The position numbers were made by a program, and so were the translations under genes. From Branchinecta lynchi (Eukaryota > Arthropoda > Branchiopoda > Anostraca > Branchinectidae): a DNA stretch of 64,000 bases. Positions within the stretch are counted from its first letter, which is position 1; each line of letters starts with the position of its first letter. The notes beneath the pieces were generated by a model, which was not told the DNA's origin, made no database searches, and saw only the letters and a program-made list of their open reading frames with translations. Below are positions 60,582 through 64,000 of the stretch, in pieces. Location of the stretch: the NCBI GenBank assembly GCA_023053575.1, contig JAKZAP010000009.1:20317869-20381868 (forward strand), written 5' to 3'.

Positions 60582-60989
60582 AGGCGTATTTTCGCTGTTC
60601 CCCGAGGACCCCACTTGAGGATTCCCCGCGTTTTTGTTTGTCCCGGCGACCGTATTCTCGCGAGTGCCGACGGACGAGGAATGCTCCGATTACCGTCACC
60701 ATGATCAAGAAGGACTCCCTTTCAGATTTGGAGGGGAATCAATTTTTGCTGGTGTTGGTGAAAAGTAAAATAAAATAAAAACAATCAGGATAAACAAAAC
60801 CAAAAATAAAATGGATCCAGACTAATTTCGTCAACTGCATATTTTTTTTACAAACAAAATTCGTTTTGGAAGCATTCCCCTTGTTCTCGTTGTTTTCCGT
60901 GTGCGGAGTCCGCATGGAGTGACTCCCTCTATTCTCGCTGTTCCCTTCGATTCCCCAAGGAATCCTCGGGGAACGGCGAGAATACGCCT
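60582..60989. mobile_element. AGGCGTATTCTCGCCG-type foldback MITE, copy 5
   Basis: Complete copy, 408 bp, opposite orientation to copy 4. Ends AGGCGTATTTTCGCTG and CGGCGAGAATACGCCT. Confidence 0.65.
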
Positions 60990-61633
60990 ATAGCATTTAC
61001 CGTTTGACGCAAAGACGAAAACGCAGCGGTTTAACACAGAAACGCAATCTATGCGAAAAAGAGGCGATATCGATTATTTGAAACACTTTTTACCAGTCTT
61101 GATCAAACCTTAGCCGATTATCTACGGATGTGACGTTACACGAAAATTCATAATTTTCCATTTACTAACGGAAATGATTGTCGCTAGAAGGGTTTACATA
61201 CATACATACTCTTTAATCCGGAAAAAGAAATTCCATATTGACTAGCCTAATACAGAAATACAAACCAAAACATTATAAGTGTAGACGCGTCCGGCGCCTC
61301 GCTGGCCGCTCGGCTTTCTATATATATAGATACAATTATATATTCCGCAAAATTGATTTAATCGAACTTTCCTATTTCTTTCATGACGTCCCGAATCCGT
61401 CAAGGGGCGAAGTTAATAAGCTAAGGTTTGGTTTCCACCTTTTTATCGAAAATATCTGCGGTTCGTTCGCCACTTCAGATTCTCCCGGCAAACACGATAC
61501 AAAATCGTTTTTATTTATTCGGACACGATGAATGAATGATTTATTTGCACATTAAAGCCATCAGGCCATCGTGCAACAAAACAAAAACAAAAAGTGAAGA
61601 ACCTTACATGCGTATTTACACACGAGCACACTC

Positions 61634-62096
61634 TTAAGGTTTAACTGAAAAGCAAACTTATTTTTGTGTTATTTAATTGAACACACTGAATTATTTGGAT
61701 TCTGCAAAGGGATTTTTTTTATTTTCCACTATCTGCTATAGTTATGACGTTCAGAATATCAGCGGACGTCTCCACAGCGTAAAGTCTACTATGACGCGGG
61801 GAATTTTAACTCAACACAAACAAGGCTTTTCAGTGGGCGGTGGTGAGACTGGTGAAGAATGCTTAGTGCCTGAAAAAATAAATAAAACATGAAGTCTTTC
61901 TCGGAAGGCATTCAACAAAAATACAAGCGCATAGAGGTACCACAAATCACACGGAAATTCAACTATTTTAAAATCGATTATTCGTAAATAGCGGAACAAG
62001 GAAGTAACGCATTTTCAGCGGGTCTTCAAGCCAATTCAAGTGAACAAGTGATGGGTAACTTAATTCTCCTATCCCAGCCCTTTCGGTTAAACTTTA
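61634..62096 (-). mobile_element. AAGGTTTAACCGAAAAG-ended repeat, copy 3
   Basis: Inverted copy: TTAAGGTTTAACTGAAAAGC to CTTTCGGTTAAACTTTAA, with the shared CGATTATTCGTAAATAG and ACGCATTTTCAGCGGG segments. 3' of SRL. Confidence 0.55.
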
Positions 62097-62639
62097 ATAT
62101 TTTTAATTTACTCTTAATACTTCGGCCGCAAAATCAAAAGGCGGAAGTCTTTCATATGAACACGTATCCTCGCGCCATGCTCACGTCATGCTGTCATTGG
62201 TAAAACATACCAAAATGCCCACTTGCGACAAAATTACGGTCGGTTCCGACAGCTGACAATACTCTATATGACTAATGCCCGGGCCACATTCAGTCACACC
62301 TGAACGTAATTTGATTCGTTAATTTGGTTATTACCCACTCTTACGTTTCATCCTGGTCACACCTGGAACGAAGAATTCAAGATATATTACCACCATCATC
62401 ACTCAATCGTAAACAAAACTGGCTAAAATCAGCGACTCTGGTCTGTGATTGGTCCAAACACTCGAAAGATACGATTCAAAATGGCGGAGATGGATTTTTC
62501 CATCTCGCCTATCTTACGTTCTCAGTGTCTTTTCTTCCCAATTTCGACCGTAAGACGGCTTTATTACCGGCGTTATTACCAAGTGTGACTATAGTGGGGC
62601 CCGGGCATAAGTCCAAAACATGCCAGTAATCCTCAGGAA
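62097..62639. other. 3' flank, no gene recognised
   Basis: Contains an inverted pair with ATTCAGTCACACCTGAACG and TACCAAGTGTGACTATAGTG-like ends and CCCGGGCCACATT / GGGGCCCGGGC termini (about 62278-62608), probably another MITE. The frame at 62324-62629 lies inside it. Confidence 0.4.
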
Positions 62640-63170
62640 GAAGGAGTAAACCTCTCTGTAACGACTCAAAATCAAGGACTCAAATCCTGTGTCAAACCAT
62701 CATGGCGATCTTTGGGAGTAGCTGTGACACCACTTCTGCCTTTCTTCTTCCGCTAGGTACCCGGAGAGGCCTGAGATTTTGCATCGGCAAGAAGAGATAG
62801 CCATCAAGAGTATTGCTTCCTATAGCTTACCATTTCCCACTTGGAAGTGATACGTCATTCATAAAAATCCAATGACGAATACGTCATTCATAAAAATCCA
62901 ATGACGAATACGTCCTTCATAAAATCCGATGACGAATTGCCTCCAGACGCTCTAGAGGAACAATAACAATCACACGTGAGATCTGGGGATAAGTTATCTT
63001 ACAGGTGAATGAGCGATTAGGCTTTCGCTTCATATCGAGTTGCGCATTAGCCCCGTGGAAAAGACAGTCAGCACCCAGCACTGAAGTCGGAAGCCAGAAA
63101 TGACAAACTTGATGACGCTTGACAGAACAGAGTTGGGTAAAGCAAACAGACGGGAAGAGGCATTTTAAAC
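62640..63170. repeat. Dispersed repeat, 3' region copy
   Basis: Contains GGAAGAAGGAGTAA, GACACCACTTCTGCCTTTC and GAGATTTTGCATCGGCAAG (repeated at 63470-63630 and, inverted and split by a MITE, at 15830-16400). The 39800-40018 segment then follows. Confidence 0.65.
62847..62940. repeat. ~33-bp tandem repeat, three copies
   Basis: Three units of ACGTCATTCATAAAAATCCA plus ATGACGAAT; the third has CCTTCATAAAATCCG. Confidence 0.85.
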
Positions 63171-63439
63171 AGTTTTAAACATGGTTAGGCCTAAGAGGAG
63201 TTGAAAAAAAGCAAAACAAACCTGGATAAACATACACAAAGAAGTAACGTGTCATTACTTTCTTTACGATAGCGCACCCAGCGGCCAAAAAGAACGAATC
63301 TGAGGAGTTTTATGAGGGGCGTATAGCGAAAGTTGTACAAAAACTTACTTACTAGTTGTACCTGATACGGCTGCCACCAAGAAAAAAGTATTTTGAATCA
63401 TGATGGGGGTTCTCATGCTTGATTTCTTCACCACACGTA

Positions 63440-64000
63440 AACAAGTCCAAAACACGCCATCCGCCCCTCAGGAAGAAGGAGTAAGCGTGTCAGTACGACT
63501 CAAATCCTGTATCAATCAATCACTGCGGTCTTTGGTAGCAGCTGTGACACCACTTCTGCCTTTCGTCCTCTAGATACCCGGAGAGGCCGGAGATCTTGCA
63601 TCGGCAAGGAGAGATAAAATAGTCACGAAAGGTATTCAGAAAGGCACTGTCTAGGGAACCGGGAGTCGTACTTTATGTCCTACGGGCTACGGAACCGGTA
63701 GTTCTCACGGAAACCAAACCATGTGAGCTGCGATTCCGGGATCTGACGTCATTAACTAACGGTAACTTGTACGTGCTGGCTCCCGTTCCGGTAGTAATTG
63801 GAAATAGCTCACGGAAACTTCATTTCACCAGCTTCTCGTCCGGTAGCCTCACGGAATTGTGTACCCAGAAGCTAGGGAGCCGGTAGTTGATACCGGAAAC
63901 TGTATAATTGGAGCTTCTGTTCCGGTAGTGTCTACGTGGAATATAAAACTCACGGAATAGTTTGGATGAGAGCTAGGATGCCGGGATTTGCACGGACTTA
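63440..64000. repeat. Dispersed repeat and CCGGTAGT-rich stretch to the window end
   Basis: 63470-63630 repeats 62640-62820. From 63650 on, short GGTTCCGGTAGT / CTCACGGAAAC motifs recur irregularly about every 60 bp. No gene seen. Confidence 0.5.

Overview
This window comes from a multicellular animal, almost certainly an invertebrate. It has one gene split by GT-AG introns, about 5% coding content, and dense layers of transposon debris. The gene product (a sarcoplasmic-reticulum GTPase) implies an animal with muscle. I could not place the species: the sequence alone does not separate, for example, a cephalochordate from an arthropod, mollusc or annelid.

The only host gene I can support is a sarcalumenin (SRL) orthologue on the + strand, spanning 4931-52752. 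I reconstructed 16 coding exons whose GT-AG junctions and reading phases all agree. Together they give a 2,433-nt CDS (810 residues plus stop). Exon 1 encodes a signal peptide. Exons 2-7 encode a Glu/Asp/Ala/Pro-rich acidic luminal region of about 340 residues. Exons 8-16 encode an EHD/dynamin-type GTPase domain with P-loop GPWSGGKS, a G3-like EIPG and G4 NKAD, plus the sarcalumenin C-terminal region. Exons 2-6 are all phase 1-1, so each can be skipped without breaking the frame. The 15 introns total about 45 kb.

The rest is mobile and repetitive DNA, often nested. 1-4930: TTAA-flanked elements, an older dispersed repeat and a hAT-type element with a perfect 8-bp target duplication. Intron 1 (5010-18158): LINE 3' ends, a degenerate minisatellite (6440-8060), hAT elements, long foldback elements and a TTGGGCGATA-ended element. 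Introns 2-8: foldback elements, an antisense LINE nested three levels deep (23960-25677) and an intact 474-residue reverse transcriptase ORF (30527-31951). Introns 10-15: a TTA-flanked Harbinger-like foldback whose empty site is also in the window, paired inverted 16-bp minisatellites, and decayed duplicates of two exon starts. 52753-64000: repeats only.

The most interesting recurring element is a short foldback family with 11-15-bp target duplications. Its arms carry a sequence that folds as a minimal type I hammerhead ribozyme (CUGACGA core, bulged stem II, GAAA, a 2-bp stem III, cleavable C, and stem I). Seven arm copies and one divergent subfamily member are visible. The arrangement resembles Penelope-like retroelement termini, though no Penelope reverse transcriptase is in the window.
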